The position numbers were made by a program, and so were the translations under genes. From contig NZ_JAKZKX010000018.1 in assembly GCF_022808715.1 (NCBI RefSeq), forward strand, positions 1-34,681: a stretch of 34,681 nucleotides of DNA, in the 5' to 3' direction. Source of the DNA: Fundidesulfovibrio agrisoli (GTDB taxonomy: Bacteria > Desulfobacterota > Desulfovibrionia > Desulfovibrionales > Desulfovibrionaceae). Each line of letters starts with the position of its first letter. Within the stretch, counting starts at the first letter, position 1. The notes beneath the pieces are model-generated. The model was not told the DNA's origin, did not search any database, and saw only the letters and a list, made by a program, of their open reading frames with translations. Shown here in pieces: positions 1-8,132 of the stretch.

Positions 1-82
1 GCGCCCCGCCGGCGCGACCCAAGCTGCCGGGCCTGCGGCCCTCTGGCGAAGCGCCAGCGCAAGGTCGCGCCCGCCGGGGCGC
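1..82. repeat. Imperfect long inverted repeat at window edge
   Basis: Bases 1-19 are nearly the reverse complement of 63-82, with one base of length difference. A second small stem, CTGGCG with CGCCAG, sits inside at about 43-57. No T-run follows on either strand, so it is not a convincing terminator. The rest of 83-346 holds repeat copy A (270-319) and no gene that I can support. Open frames across it look like by-products of high GC. The left end may be truncated by the window. Confidence 0.5.
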
Positions 83-269
83 GGCGCCAACCAGCGCATC
101 GCGGCTACGAACCGTGGTGGGATGAAAAAGCCGGATTCAGGGAAGGGTGGCAGGCGGCATTGTCGTCAGCCACTACGACTGAAGAAGCCCGCCATCGAGA
201 GTGGAGACCTGTTCTTCTGCCGCTGTGCAGCCTGGACGGGTGTGGAAAAGACGCGGATGCAAATGACCC

Positions 270-319
270 GCGAAGCCGAAAGGGGTTCCAAGGGGCGCAG
301 CCCCTTGGCCGCCGGAGGC
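270..319 (+). repeat. Dispersed hairpin repeat, copy A
   Basis: The element runs from GCGAAGCC (270-277) to CCGCCGGAGGC (309-319). Its core is a perfect 9-bp stem, CCAAGGGGC (288-296) with GCCCCTTGG (300-308), closed by the three-base loop GCA. The same flanks and a stem with compensating base changes occur at 7937-8022 and 8232-8287. It lies 28 bases beyond the cbiO stop codon, downstream of that gene. Confidence 0.75.
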
Positions 320-346
320 CCCTACCCCCCTGAAAATCTCTCCGAT

Positions 347-1060
347 CTAGTCGTCGTGGCTGTGGGGCACGTCGCCCAGCGCGTGCACGTGCACGTGGGT
401 GTGGGGCGAGGCCGCCACGGCGTGCAGGTGCCCGTGGTCGAGCATGTAGTGCTCCGTGGCCACCTGGAGCAGGAAGTCCCACTCGTGGGAGACCACCAGC
501 AACCCCAGGTCCAGCCCGGTGAGCACCTCGGCCACGCGGGCCTTGCTCTCCGGGTCCAGCCCGGTGGTGGGCTCGTCCAGCAACAGGGCCTTGGGGCGCA
601 TGGCCAGCACCCCGGCCAGGGAGGCCAGGCGCTTCTCCCCCCCGGAGAGCCGGTGCGTGAGCCTGGGGCCGAACCCGGCCAGCCCGACCATCTCCAGACA
701 ATGCTCCGCCGTCTCCCTGGCTTCGCGCGGGCTGCTGCCCAGGTTCAGCGGGCCGAAGGCCACGTCCTCTATCACGGTGGGGCAGAAGAGCTGGTCGTCC
801 GGGTGCTGGAACAGGTAGCCCAGCACGCGCCGGGCGCAGCGCAGGCCCTCAGCGTCGGAACAGGCGGCGCCGTCCACGCGCACCGTGCCGCGCACCGGGC
901 GCACCAGGCCCATGATGGTCTTGAGCAGGGTGGTCTTGCCCGAGCCGGTGTGCCCGGCGAGGCCCACGCGCCCGCCCGGCGCAAGCTTCAGGTTCAGGCC
1001 GGTGATCACTTCGCGGCCGGGGTAGCCGCAGTGCAGATCCTCGATGTCGATGAGCGTCAT
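347..1060 (-). CDS. cbiO: Energy-coupling factor ATPase CbiO (cobalt/nickel uptake)
   Basis: This is the ATP-binding subunit of a group I ECF-type metal transporter. It hydrolyses ATP on the cytoplasmic face and drives uptake through CbiQ and CbiM. The 237-residue protein has a Walker A motif GHTGSGKTT (about 36-44), an LSGGEK signature, a Walker B ending LLLDEP and the switch histidine in VSHEWD. The last 23 residues form a tail with seven histidines (HTHVHVHA, HSHDD), suggesting metal storage or sensing. The ATG start overlaps the 3' end of cbiQ by 4 bases, which implies translational coupling. The substrate cannot be fixed from sequence: cobalt and nickel are the family norm, and the divergent zinc operon leaves other metals open. 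Confidence 0.92.
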   Translation of the reverse strand: MTLIDIEDLHCGYPGREVITGLNLKLAPGGRVGLAGHTGSGKTTLLKTIMGLVRPVRGTVRVDGAACSDAEGLRCARRVLGYLFQHPDDQLFCPTVIEDVAFGPLNLGSSPREARETAEHCLEMVGLAGFGPRLTHRLSGGEKRLASLAGVLAMRPKALLLDEPTTGLDPESKARVAEVLTGLDLGLLVVSHEWDFLLQVATEHYMLDHGHLHAVAASPHTHVHVHALGDVPHSHDD

Positions 1061-1785
1061 AGCGCCTCCGTGAACAGCACCGCGCAGGCCAGAACGGTGC
1101 AGCCAAGGCACAGGGCGGTGTCCGCCGCGCGCCAGCCGCTGGTTCCAAGAGTGCGGAAGCGCCCGTCGAAGCCCCGGCAGAGCATGGCCTGGTGGATGGC
1201 CCCGGCCCTGTCCATGGCCCGGATGAACAGCAGTGCCAAGAGCAGGGCGTAGGTGCTCCAGGCCCGGCGGCTGGTGCCGGGGTCGAAGCCGCGCAGCCTG
1301 GCCGCGGTGAGCAGCCGGTCCCACTCCCGGCGCATGAGCTCCAGGTAGCGGGCGGTCAGGGCCAGGATCAGACAGAGCTTGTCCGGCATGCCGAGCCCCG
1401 AGAGGGCCGCGCCGAACTCCGCCGGGCTGAGCGGCCGCACCAGCCCCCAGAAGATGAGCAGGATGGCGTTGCCCTTGGCGGTCATCAGCGCGGCCAGGGC
1501 CAGGCCCTCGCGGCTGAAGGGCCAGCCCGAAATGTGGAAGAGCGGCGCGCCCGGCACCGCGAAGGGCACCGTGGCCAGCAGCCCCAGAAAGAAAACGTTG
1601 ACGAAGGCCATGCGCTTGAGGAGCGGCCCGGGGCCGTCCCAACCCAGAGCCAGGGCGGCGAGCCCGCAGGCCAGGGCCAGGCCCGCGCCGGGCCAGGAGT
1701 GGCAGACCGCAGACGCCACGCACAGGGCCACGGCTCCGGCCAGCCTGGAGCGGCCGTCCAATACGGGAGCGGGGGCCGGTACCAC
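1057..1785 (-). CDS. cbiQ: Energy-coupling factor transmembrane protein CbiQ
   Basis: This is the T-component of the ECF metal transporter, an inner membrane protein that couples CbiO ATPases to the substrate-binding CbiM. It has 242 residues with several hydrophobic segments at about 14-45, 58-78, 102-120, 170-190 and 220-240. The cytoplasmic coupling helices carry the family pattern ALTARYLELMRREWDRL and, later, AMLCRGFDGR. The GTG start immediately follows the cbiM stop codon with no gap, so M, Q and O are read as one unit. No CbiN or NikL-type small subunit gene lies between M and Q. Confidence 0.9.
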   Translation of the reverse strand: MVPAPAPVLDGRSRLAGAVALCVASAVCHSWPGAGLALACGLAALALGWDGPGPLLKRMAFVNVFFLGLLATVPFAVPGAPLFHISGWPFSREGLALAALMTAKGNAILLIFWGLVRPLSPAEFGAALSGLGMPDKLCLILALTARYLELMRREWDRLLTAARLRGFDPGTSRRAWSTYALLLALLFIRAMDRAGAIHQAMLCRGFDGRFRTLGTSGWRAADTALCLGCTVLACAVLFTEAL

Positions 1786-2376
1786 CTAGAGGTACTCCGG
1801 GCGCAGGCGCTTGATGAAGCCCAGGATGAGCAGGGTGATGACGCCCTCCACGCCCATGAGCGCCAAGTGCGTCCAGAAGAACAGCCCGGCGAACAGGGCC
1901 AGCTCCCCGCCGCTGGCCACCAGGGCCGTGTAGAGCAGCGCCAGGCTGCCCAGGATGGGCAGCGCCCCGCACAGGAAGGCGGCCACCGGGAAGGCCGGGC
2001 CGCCCTTGCGCAGCAGCGGGCGCAGCGCCAGCCCGGCGAGCACCGCCGGCAGGCCCATGACCACGGTGTTCACGCCGAGCACCGTGAGCCCGCCGAACTG
2101 GAAGAGCAGCGCCTGGAGCAAAAGCCCCACGAAGATTGCCGGAAAGGCCGCCCAGCCCAGGAGCGCGCCCATGAGCCCGGAGAGGATCAGGTGCACGCTG
2201 GCGGGCCCCAGGGGCAGATGCACCAGACTGGCGGCGAAGAAGGCGGCCGAGAGCACGCCGGTGCGCACCAGGGCCTCACCCTCCAGCTTGCGGATGCCCA
2301 CGCCCAGGCCCACGGCGGCAAGGGCCGCGCCTGTGGCCAGCACGGGGGCTGAGAGAATTCCTTCGGAGATGTGCAT
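1786..2376 (-). CDS. cbiM: Substrate-binding membrane subunit CbiM
   Basis: This is the S-component that binds the divalent metal (Co2+ or Ni2+) in an ECF transporter. The start at 2376 is chosen because the family N-terminus MHISEG begins there. In characterised NikM/CbiM proteins the free N-terminus and His2 coordinate the metal, so an upstream extension would destroy the site. Further conserved histidines are at residues 53 and 62. The protein has 196 residues, about six hydrophobic helices, and no fused CbiN part. The leader between the gene and the divergent znu promoter holds two palindromes but no recognisable cobalamin riboswitch. The ribosome site (TCTGGA) is weak. Confidence 0.9.
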   Translation of the reverse strand: MHISEGILSAPVLATGAALAAVGLGVGIRKLEGEALVRTGVLSAAFFAASLVHLPLGPASVHLILSGLMGALLGWAAFPAIFVGLLLQALLFQFGGLTVLGVNTVVMGLPAVLAGLALRPLLRKGGPAFPVAAFLCGALPILGSLALLYTALVASGGELALFAGLFFWTHLALMGVEGVITLLILGFIKRLRPEYL

Positions 2377-2400
2377 TGCGTTACGTCCAGAGAGGCTTTG

Positions 2401-2415
2401 CCTGACGATGTCAGG
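2401..2415 (-). promoter_or_regulatory. Palindrome in the cbiM leader
   Basis: CCTGAC (2401-2406) and GTCAGG (2410-2415) form a perfect 6-bp inverted repeat around GAT, 25 bases upstream of the cbiM start. It could be a repressor operator or a short RNA stem in the 5' leader. The regulator is unknown. Confidence 0.35.
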
Positions 2416-2475
2416 GGACTGGTTCCGCCCACGCGGGGGGGCCGCGCGGGTGGGTGAGCAGTACCCCGTGGCGCC

Positions 2476-2489
2476 TGCTTGGGCAAGCA
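2476..2489. promoter_or_regulatory. TGCTTG-GG-CAAGCA palindrome in divergent region
   Basis: A perfect 6-bp inverted repeat with a 2-base centre lies about midway between cbiM and znuA, next to an AT-rich stretch (2490-2500) that could be part of the cbiM promoter. Its position suits an operator for the cbi unit. I could not match it with confidence to a NikR or other known site. Confidence 0.35.
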
Positions 2490-2544
2490 TACATATTTCA
2501 CATTCGTGTCGCATGGACAAACCTTCATGCGCCTGCCGATCCTG

Positions 2545-2573
2545 TTGACATCGATGCAACCAAGTTGCATTAC
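2545..2573 (+). promoter_or_regulatory. znu promoter with embedded candidate Zur operator
   Basis: A consensus -35 TTGACA (2545-2550) is followed 17 bases later by a weak -10, CATTAC (2568-2573). Between them is a perfect 7-bp inverted repeat, ATGCAAC (2554-2560), spacer CAA, GTTGCAT (2564-2570). A repressor bound there would block RNA polymerase. The downstream operon encodes zinc uptake plus a Fur-family protein, so Zur is the natural candidate ligand. That assignment is inference; the palindrome and spacing are visible. Confidence 0.65.
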
Positions 2574-2600
2574 CCGGGCATCACATCGTGAGGTAGTTCG

Positions 2601-3488
2601 ATGATTCGTGCCTTTGTCGGAATACTGGTCCTGCTGGCCTGCGTGCTCCTGGGCGTCGCCGCCCAGGCCGCGCCCCTCGAGGTTGCGGTCAGCGTGGCTC
2701 CGCAGAAATACTTCATCCAGAAGCTGGCCGGGCCGCTGGCCCGCGTCTCCGTGATGGTCTCCCCCGGGGCGGACCCGCACAGCTTCGAGCCCAAGGCCAG
2801 CCAGATGGCCCAGGTGGCCGGAGCCAGGCTCTATTTCGCCCAGGGCGTGGAGTTCGAGCAGGTCTGGCTGCCCAGGATGGCCGCATCCAACAAGGGGCTG
2901 ACCGTGGTGGACGCCACCGCCGGGATCGACCTGCTGCCCCTGGAGGAGCACGGCCACGACAAGGAAGCCGGGCACCAGCACGCCGCCGGCTCGGACAAGG
3001 AGACCGACCCCCACACCTGGACCTCCCCCCGCCTGGCCAAGCTGGAGGCCGCCAACATGGCCCGCGCCCTGGCCCAGGCCGACCCGGCCAACGCCCAGGC
3101 CTACGAGGCCAACCTGGCGGCCCTGAGCCAGGAGATCGACGCCCTGGACGCCTCCATCCGCGAAGCCCTGCAAGGGCTGCCCGAGGGGGCCTCCTTCCTG
3201 GTGTTCCACCCGGCCTGGGCCTACTTCGCAAGGGAGTACGGCCTGCGCGAGGTGGGCATCGAGGTGGGCGGCAAGGAGCCGGGACCGCGTCTTCTGCGCA
3301 AGATCATCGACGAATCCCGCAAGAAGGGCGTGAAGGTGGTCTTCGTGCAGCCCCAGTTCTCGCGCAAGGCCGCGCAGTCCGTGGCCGAGGGCATCGGCGC
3401 CACCCTGGCCGTGGCCGACGACCTGGCCGAGGACTGGGCCGCCAACCTGCTCCAGGTGGCCAAGGCTTTCCGGGAAGCCGCGAGATAA
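2601..3488 (+). CDS. znuA: Zinc ABC transporter substrate-binding protein ZnuA
   Basis: This is a periplasmic high-affinity zinc-binding protein that delivers Zn2+ to ZnuBC. The 295 residues begin with a signal peptide (hydrophobic core about 5-20, AQA cleavage near 23). Likely metal ligands are His60 (DPHSFEPK), His138 (DPHTW), His203 (FHPAW) and an Asp near 273-274. A histidine-rich acidic loop at about 117-127 (HGHDKEAGHQH) is typical of zinc rather than manganese binders. A GAGGT ribosome site precedes the ATG by 6 bases. It is the first gene of znuA-znuC-znuB-zur, behind the palindrome-bearing promoter at 2545-2573. Confidence 0.94.
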   Translation: MIRAFVGILVLLACVLLGVAAQAAPLEVAVSVAPQKYFIQKLAGPLARVSVMVSPGADPHSFEPKASQMAQVAGARLYFAQGVEFEQVWLPRMAASNKGLTVVDATAGIDLLPLEEHGHDKEAGHQHAAGSDKETDPHTWTSPRLAKLEAANMARALAQADPANAQAYEANLAALSQEIDALDASIREALQGLPEGASFLVFHPAWAYFAREYGLREVGIEVGGKEPGPRLLRKIIDESRKKGVKVVFVQPQFSRKAAQSVAEGIGATLAVADDLAEDWAANLLQVAKAFREAAR

Positions 3489-3507
3489 GGGGAAGGACAT
3501 CAGGCGC

Positions 3508-4287
3508 ATGAACGAACCGGCCATCGAACTCAAGGGCCTGAGCTTCGGCTACGACGGCTCCCCCGTGCTCGAAGGGGTGAACCTGAGCGTGCCCCAGGGC
3601 GAATACCTGGCCGTGCTCGGCCCAAACGGCGGCGGCAAGACCACCCTGCTCAAGCTCCTGCTGGGGCTGGAGCAGCCCACGGCGGGCACGGTGCGCGTGC
3701 TGGGGCAGGAGCCCTCGCAGGCTTCCCGGCTGGTGGGCTACATGCCGCAACTCACCTCCCAGGGGCGCGACTTCCCCATCTCCGTGCTGCAGACCGCGTT
3801 GCTCGGGCGGCTCAACTCCCGCTCCTGGTGGCCCCGCTGGCCCCGGCGCGACAGGGACAAGGCCATGGAATGCCTGGAGCGCGTGGGCGTGGAGCATCTG
3901 GCGGACAAGCCCCTCTCCGACCTCTCCGGCGGGCAGCGCCAGCGTGTGTTCATCGCCCGGGCCCTGGCCGGGGAGCCCAGGATGCTCCTGCTGGACGAGC
4001 CCACCGCCAGCGTGGACCCCGAGGGCCGGGCCTCCCTGCAGGAGCTGCTGGGCGAGCTGGCCAAGACCCTCACGGTGGTGCTGGTCAGCCACGACCTCTC
4101 CGTGATCTCGCGCCACGTGAGCTGCGTGGCCTGCGTGAACCGCACCGTGCACTTCCACCCCAGGCCCGAGGTCACGCCGGAGATGTTCGGCATGATGTAC
4201 CAGTGCGGCCCCCACAGTTGCCCCGTGGAGATGATCGCCCACGGCATACCGCACCGGGTCCTGGCCCCGCACGAGGTCAAGCCGTGA
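3508..4287 (+). CDS. znuC: Zinc ABC transporter ATPase ZnuC
   Basis: This is the cytoplasmic ATPase that powers zinc import through ZnuB. The 259-residue protein has Walker [10 protein letters not shown] (about 38-46), a Q-loop in MPQLTSQ, the ABC signature LSGGQRQR (139-146), Walker B LLLDEP (about 160-165) and the switch histidine in VSHDLS. The C-terminal 50 residues contain several His and Cys residues (FHPRPE, CGPHSCP), as seen in some metal-importer ATPases. It starts 19 bases after znuA, and its stop codon overlaps the GTG start of znuB by 4 bases. Confidence 0.94.
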   Translation: MNEPAIELKGLSFGYDGSPVLEGVNLSVPQGEYLAVLGPNGGGKTTLLKLLLGLEQPTAGTVRVLGQEPSQASRLVGYMPQLTSQGRDFPISVLQTALLGRLNSRSWWPRWPRRDRDKAMECLERVGVEHLADKPLSDLSGGQRQRVFIARALAGEPRMLLLDEPTASVDPEGRASLQELLGELAKTLTVVLVSHDLSVISRHVSCVACVNRTVHFHPRPEVTPEMFGMMYQCGPHSCPVEMIAHGIPHRVLAPHEVKP

Positions 4288-5087
4288 TCGACATCCTCTC
4301 CTACGATTTCATGCGCAACGCGCTCATGGCCGGGCTGCTGGCCAGCGTGGCCTGCGGCATCATCGGCACGCTGGTGGTGGTCAACCGGGTGGTGTTCGTG
4401 GCGGGGGGCATCTCCCACGCGGCATACGGCGGCGTGGGCCTGGCCTTCTTCCTGGGCCTTCCCGTGCTGCCGGTGACGGTGGCCTTCTCCCTGGGCGTGG
4501 CCGCGCTCATGGCCAAGGTGACCTTCGGCAAGCGGGAGCGGGCCGACACCGTGGTGGGCGTGCTCTGGGCCGCGGGCATGGCCTTCGGCATCATCCTCAT
4601 GGACCTGACCCACGGCTACAACGTGGACCTGATGAGCTTCCTCTTCGGCTCCATCCTCTCGGTGCCGCAGTCCGACCTGTGGCTCATGGCCGGGCTGGAC
4701 ACGCTGCTGGTGGCCGTGGTGGCCTTCGCCTACCGGGGCTTCCTGGCCATGAGCTTCGACCCGGAGTTCGCCGGGCTGCGCGGCGTGCCGGTGAAGCTGC
4801 TGCACCTGGCCATGCTCTGCATGATCGCGGTGTCCATCGTGATGATCATCCGGGTGGTGGGCCTGATCCTGGTGATCGCCCTGCTGACCATCCCGCCCTA
4901 CCTGGCCGAGCGCGGCGGGCGCTCCCTGGGCGGGATGATGACCGCCTCCGCGCTCTACTCCGTGCTGTTCTGCCTGAGCGGGCTGGCCCTCTCCTACGCC
5001 TTCGACCTGACCTCGGGCGCGAGTATCATCGCCGTGGCCACGGTGTGGTTCTTCGCCAGCCAGGGCCTCAAGGGAAGGCGCGCCTGA
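4284..5087 (+). CDS. znuB: Zinc ABC transporter permease ZnuB
   Basis: This is the inner membrane channel subunit of the zinc importer (ABC-3 family). It has 267 residues and about eight hydrophobic segments, with the characteristic N-terminal pattern FMRNALMAGLLASVACGIIG and the loop GGISHAAYGGVGLA. The GTG start is chosen because it overlaps the znuC stop as GTGA, the usual coupled arrangement, and because it gives the family N-terminus. The stop codon shares one base with the start of the downstream Fur-family gene. Confidence 0.93.
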   Translation: MIDILSYDFMRNALMAGLLASVACGIIGTLVVVNRVVFVAGGISHAAYGGVGLAFFLGLPVLPVTVAFSLGVAALMAKVTFGKRERADTVVGVLWAAGMAFGIILMDLTHGYNVDLMSFLFGSILSVPQSDLWLMAGLDTLLVAVVAFAYRGFLAMSFDPEFAGLRGVPVKLLHLAMLCMIAVSIVMIIRVVGLILVIALLTIPPYLAERGGRSLGGMMTASALYSVLFCLSGLALSYAFDLTSGASIIAVATVWFFASQGLKGRRA

Positions 5088-5506
5088 TGTGCGGCTCCTG
5101 CGACCCCTCGCGTCTGCTGGAGGGCGGCAGCCTCAAGGCCACGCCCATGCGCCTGCGGGTGCTCTCGACGCTGCTGGCCGCCAGCGAGGCTCTGGGCGCG
5201 CCCGCCCTGCTCGAACTGCTGCGCCGCGAGGCCCCGGCGGACAAGGTGAGCCTCTACCGCACCCTGGAGACGCTCCTCCAGGCCGGGCTGGCCACCCGGC
5301 ACGAGGCCGGGGACGGCAGCGTGCGCTACTGCGCGGCCGGCCCCGCCCACCCGGACCACCACCACTTCTACTGCCTGAGCTGCCACAGGCTCTACTGCCT
5401 GGAGCAGGACGCCGTGAGCGTGGGCACCCGGGTGCCCGGCGTGAGCCACGTGAGCGTGCGCCTGGACGGCACCTGCCAGCGCTGCCGCACAGGCGCGGAC
5501 CAATGA
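5087..5506 (+). CDS. zur: Fur-family transcriptional regulator, probable Zur
   Basis: This is a metal-dependent repressor, most likely sensing zinc and controlling this operon. It has 139 residues: a winged-helix DNA-binding half (about 15-80, with [14 protein letters not shown] as the recognition region) and a dimerisation half with metal ligands. The latter include HHHFYC (91-96) and two structural CxxC pairs, C96/C99 and C130/C133. An extra CxxC occurs at the N-terminus (C2, C5). The start overlaps the znuB stop by one base. Autoregulation through the palindrome at 2554-2570 is plausible. Fur or another subfamily cannot be excluded from sequence; the zinc operon is the main argument for Zur. 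Confidence 0.85.
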   Translation: MCGSCDPSRLLEGGSLKATPMRLRVLSTLLAASEALGAPALLELLRREAPADKVSLYRTLETLLQAGLATRHEAGDGSVRYCAAGPAHPDHHHFYCLSCHRLYCLEQDAVSVGTRVPGVSHVSVRLDGTCQRCRTGADQ

Positions 5507-5594
5507 AAGCCGCCTCGCCGGCAGGTTTTTCGTTGCCCGCGACTATGCCACGGAGTACATGGACGTCAGAAATCCCCACCAGCAGGAGACGCCC

Positions 5595-6650
5595 ATGATC
5601 GACGACATAGCACAACACCTCGGCGAGAAGGCCGCCTACTACCTCGATCACGTCTGCAAGGCCGTTCCCAGGCACACCCTGCACCTGCCCGGGCCCGACG
5701 TGGTGGACCGCATCTACGCCCAGACGGACCGCTCCGTGCCAGTGCTGCGCAACCTGCAGGCCCTGGTGGGCTCCGGCAGGCTCGGCGGCACGGGCTACGT
5801 GTCCATCCTGCCCGTGGACCAGGGCATCGAACACTCCGCCGGGGCCTCCTTCGCGCCCAACCCCATCTATTTCGACCCGGAGAACATCGTGAAGCTGGCC
5901 CTGGAGGCGGGCTGCAACGGCGTGGCCTCCACCCTGGGCGTGCTCGGGGCCGTGGCGCGCAAGTACGCCCACAAGATCCCCTTCATCCTCAAGCTCAACC
6001 ACAACGAGCTGCTCTCGCTGCCCGCCAAGGCGGACCAGATCATGTTCGCCCAGGTGGAGCAGGCCTTCGACATGGGCTGCGCCGCCGTGGGGGCCACGGT
6101 GTACTTCGGCGCGCCCGAATCCACCCGGCAGATCCAGGAGGTCTCCCACGCCTTCCGCCGCGCGCACGAGCTGGGCATGGCCACCATCCTCTGGTGCTAC
6201 ACGCGCAACCCGGCCTTCGTGAAGGACGGCGTGGACTACCACACCGCCGCCGACCTCACCGGCCAGGCCAACCACCTGGGCGTGACCATCCAGGCCGACA
6301 TCATCAAACAGAAGCTGCCCACCACCAACGGCGGCTACACGGCCATCAAGTTCGGCAAGACTGACCCGCGTGTCTATTCGCAACTGACCACCGCCCACCC
6401 CATCGACCTCTGCCGCTATCAGGTGCTCAACTGCTACGCCGGACGCATGGGGCTCATCAACTCGGGCGGGCCTTCGGGCGGCGCCACGGACATGGCCGAG
6501 GCCGTGATGACCGCCGTGGTCAACAAGCGCGCGGGCGGCATGGGGCTGATTTCGGGGCGCAAGGCCTTCCAGCGCCCCATGGAGGACGGCGTGCGCCTGC
6601 TGCACGCCATCATGGACGTCTACCTCTGCAAGGATGTGACCGTGGCCTGA
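5595..6650 (+). CDS. Class I fructose-bisphosphate aldolase (DhnA/FbaB type)
   Basis: This cytoplasmic enzyme reversibly cleaves fructose 1,6-bisphosphate into dihydroxyacetone phosphate and glyceraldehyde 3-phosphate through a lysine Schiff base, in glycolysis and gluconeogenesis. The 351 residues match the usual length of the archaeal-type FbaB family. Visible motifs are [11 protein letters not shown] (71-81), KLNHNELL (133-140) and ADIIKQK (234-240), which holds the expected Schiff-base lysine (238 or 240), followed by a phosphate-binding [12 protein letters not shown] region. The ATG at 5595 has an AGGAG site seven bases away; an in-frame ATG at 5559 lacks one. It is 88 bases downstream of zur and may have its own promoter. 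Confidence 0.9.
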   Translation: MIDDIAQHLGEKAAYYLDHVCKAVPRHTLHLPGPDVVDRIYAQTDRSVPVLRNLQALVGSGRLGGTGYVSILPVDQGIEHSAGASFAPNPIYFDPENIVKLALEAGCNGVASTLGVLGAVARKYAHKIPFILKLNHNELLSLPAKADQIMFAQVEQAFDMGCAAVGATVYFGAPESTRQIQEVSHAFRRAHELGMATILWCYTRNPAFVKDGVDYHTAADLTGQANHLGVTIQADIIKQKLPTTNGGYTAIKFGKTDPRVYSQLTTAHPIDLCRYQVLNCYAGRMGLINSGGPSGGATDMAEAVMTAVVNKRAGGMGLISGRKAFQRPMEDGVRLLHAIMDVYLCKDVTVA

Positions 6651-6736
6651 TTGCCCGAACCGCCTTCGCAGAAGCCTGATTTGACAGGCGTTTCGTCCAC
6701 TGCCGATTCCTGCGGCGACTTAAGGCGACACCCTTC

Positions 6737-6760
6737 GGGAGGGGCTGCCAGGCCCCTCCC
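6737..6760 (+). terminator. Probable terminator hairpin after aldolase gene
   Basis: GGGAGGGGC (6737-6745) pairs perfectly with GCCCCTCCC (6752-6760) around a 6-base loop. The T-run (6774-6778) lies 13 bases further on, so intrinsic termination may be inefficient. The rest of 6651-6988 holds no gene I can support. Confidence 0.5.
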
Positions 6761-6988
6761 GCTAGCCAGCCCATTTTTCCGGCCTTATATCTACTGAAGG
6801 CCCCCGGTGGACAAGCTCAAGCAACCGGCATAAGCGACACGCCCACGGGCCGGACGACCCGCGCCGCAAGGCGCGGCATAGGGGCCGCCCCATGAACCGC
6901 CGGACGCGGGCGGAAAGGAAATGCTTGCGCATTCGGCCGGTGGTAACCGGGCCGATTCCGGAAACGTCATCACTCAGAGGAATACAGC

Positions 6989-7897
6989 ATGAAGCAGCAC
7001 TGTCAGAAAACCAGTGCCCGATACAACGGCAGGATTCACCCCGTGGAGGGCACCCTGCGCGAAGGAATCATGACCTGCCCCGCCACCCGGTTGTCCGTGC
7101 TGCTCGCGGCGCTGCTCCTGGGCCTGGCGCTGACGCTCGCGGCCCTTCCGGCCAGGGCCGCCCAGGACGGTGCGGAGGCGGCCGCCGCGCCCGCGCCAGA
7201 GGCCTCCTTGGAAGCCCCCAAGCCCGCAGCCACGGTCGCGCCGGACCGCAGCAAGGCCCTGCTGGCCCTGTTGGACAGGATGAAATCGAGCTACGCCGCC
7301 CTCAAGGACTTCACCGCCACCTTCCAGAAGCAGGAGAAGGTCGGCAACAAGATGTTCCGGGACGACCACATCGAGCTCAAGTTTCAGAAGCCCTTCAAGG
7401 TCTACATGAAATGGATGGGCGAGGCCAAAGAGGCGCTCTACGTCGAGGGGCAGTACAACAACAAGGTGCTGGCCCGCTGTGACGGCCTGCTGGGCCTTGC
7501 CACCTGGTCCTTCAGCCCGAGGAGCTCCGCGCTCATGCGCGAGAGCCGCCACCCCATCACCGAGGTCGGCTTCGGGTTCATCCTGGACGTGATGAACAAG
7601 AACATCCCCAAGGCGCACGAGAACGGCGACATGGAGATCGTCAAGATGGGCGACGACCAGTTCGACGGCCGCCCCGCCACCGTGGTCGAAGCCAAGTTCA
7701 ATTCGAGCGAGGCTCACCAGTACTACACCTCGCGCATCGTTTTCCACGTGGACAAGGAGTTCCTGCTGCCCGTGGGCATCGCCTGCTACGACGACAAGGG
7801 CGAGCTTCAGGAGGAGTACATCTACAAGAACCTGAAGCCCAACTCCGGCCTGACCGAGATGGATTTCTCCAAGGACAACAAGGAATACCGCTTCTAA
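6989..7897 (+). CDS. Exported DUF1571-like protein
   Basis: Its function is unknown. The mature part resembles DUF1571 proteins, a LolA/LolB-like fold group of envelope proteins: residues about 90-275 contain YAALKDFTATFQKQEKV, IELKFQKPFKVYMKWMG, ALYVEGQYNN, GLLGLATW and RHPITEVGFGF. A signal peptide lies at about residues 33-57 (hydrophobic LLAALLLGLALTLAAL, then ARA). The chosen ATG has a good AGAGGA site. An internal ATG at 7070 would give a textbook signal peptide, but its AAGGA is only 3 bases away. Residues 59-85 are an Ala/Pro-rich linker. A periplasmic or outer membrane role is inferred; no operon partner is evident. Confidence 0.8.
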   Translation: MKQHCQKTSARYNGRIHPVEGTLREGIMTCPATRLSVLLAALLLGLALTLAALPARAAQDGAEAAAAPAPEASLEAPKPAATVAPDRSKALLALLDRMKSSYAALKDFTATFQKQEKVGNKMFRDDHIELKFQKPFKVYMKWMGEAKEALYVEGQYNNKVLARCDGLLGLATWSFSPRSSALMRESRHPITEVGFGFILDVMNKNIPKAHENGDMEIVKMGDDQFDGRPATVVEAKFNSSEAHQYYTSRIVFHVDKEFLLPVGIACYDDKGELQEEYIYKNLKPNSGLTEMDFSKDNKEYRF

Positions 7898-7936
7898 CGG
7901 CTGCCCCGGGCGCACGGCCGCCGGGCCGGGCCCAAC

Positions 7937-8022
7937 GCGAAGCCGGAAAGGATTCCAAAGGAACGAAGTTCCTTTGGCGGGAGTGTCCAGAGAGGGCGGA
8001 GCCCTCTTTGGCCGCCGGAGGC
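7937..8022 (+). repeat. Dispersed hairpin repeat, copy B (double stem)
   Basis: It opens with GCGAAGCC (7937-7944) and closes with CCGCCGGAGGC (8012-8022), like copy A. It has two stems. CCAAAGGAAC (7955-7964) pairs with GTTCCTTTGG (7968-7977) around GAA. CCAGAGAGGGC (7987-7997) pairs with GCCCTCTTTGG (8001-8011) around GGA, with one G-T pair. The second stem looks like a duplicated, diverged version of the first. Both loops fit the GNA pattern. Confidence 0.75.
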
Positions 8023-8132
8023 TTCTCCTCCCTCCTGCCGAGCCTGATGAAACTTCGGGCGGAACCGTGGGGCCGGGATAAGGATGCGGTTTGTTTGCTT
8101 GCGCCCGTGCAGAGGCTGTGAGTTGTGGCGGG

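Noticed and set aside
1061-1972. N-terminal extension of cbiO into the cbiQ and cbiM region
   Set aside because: The open frame continues upstream, but the known N-terminus MTLIDIEDL starts at 1060, and the extension overlaps cbiQ and cbiM.
2377-2600. Cobalamin riboswitch upstream of cbiM
   Set aside because: No B12-box-like core or the conserved helices could be found; only short palindromes are present.
3828-4283. Long upstream extension of znuB through znuC
   Set aside because: The frame is open but lies inside znuC; the GTG at 4284 gives the family N-terminus and the normal overlap.
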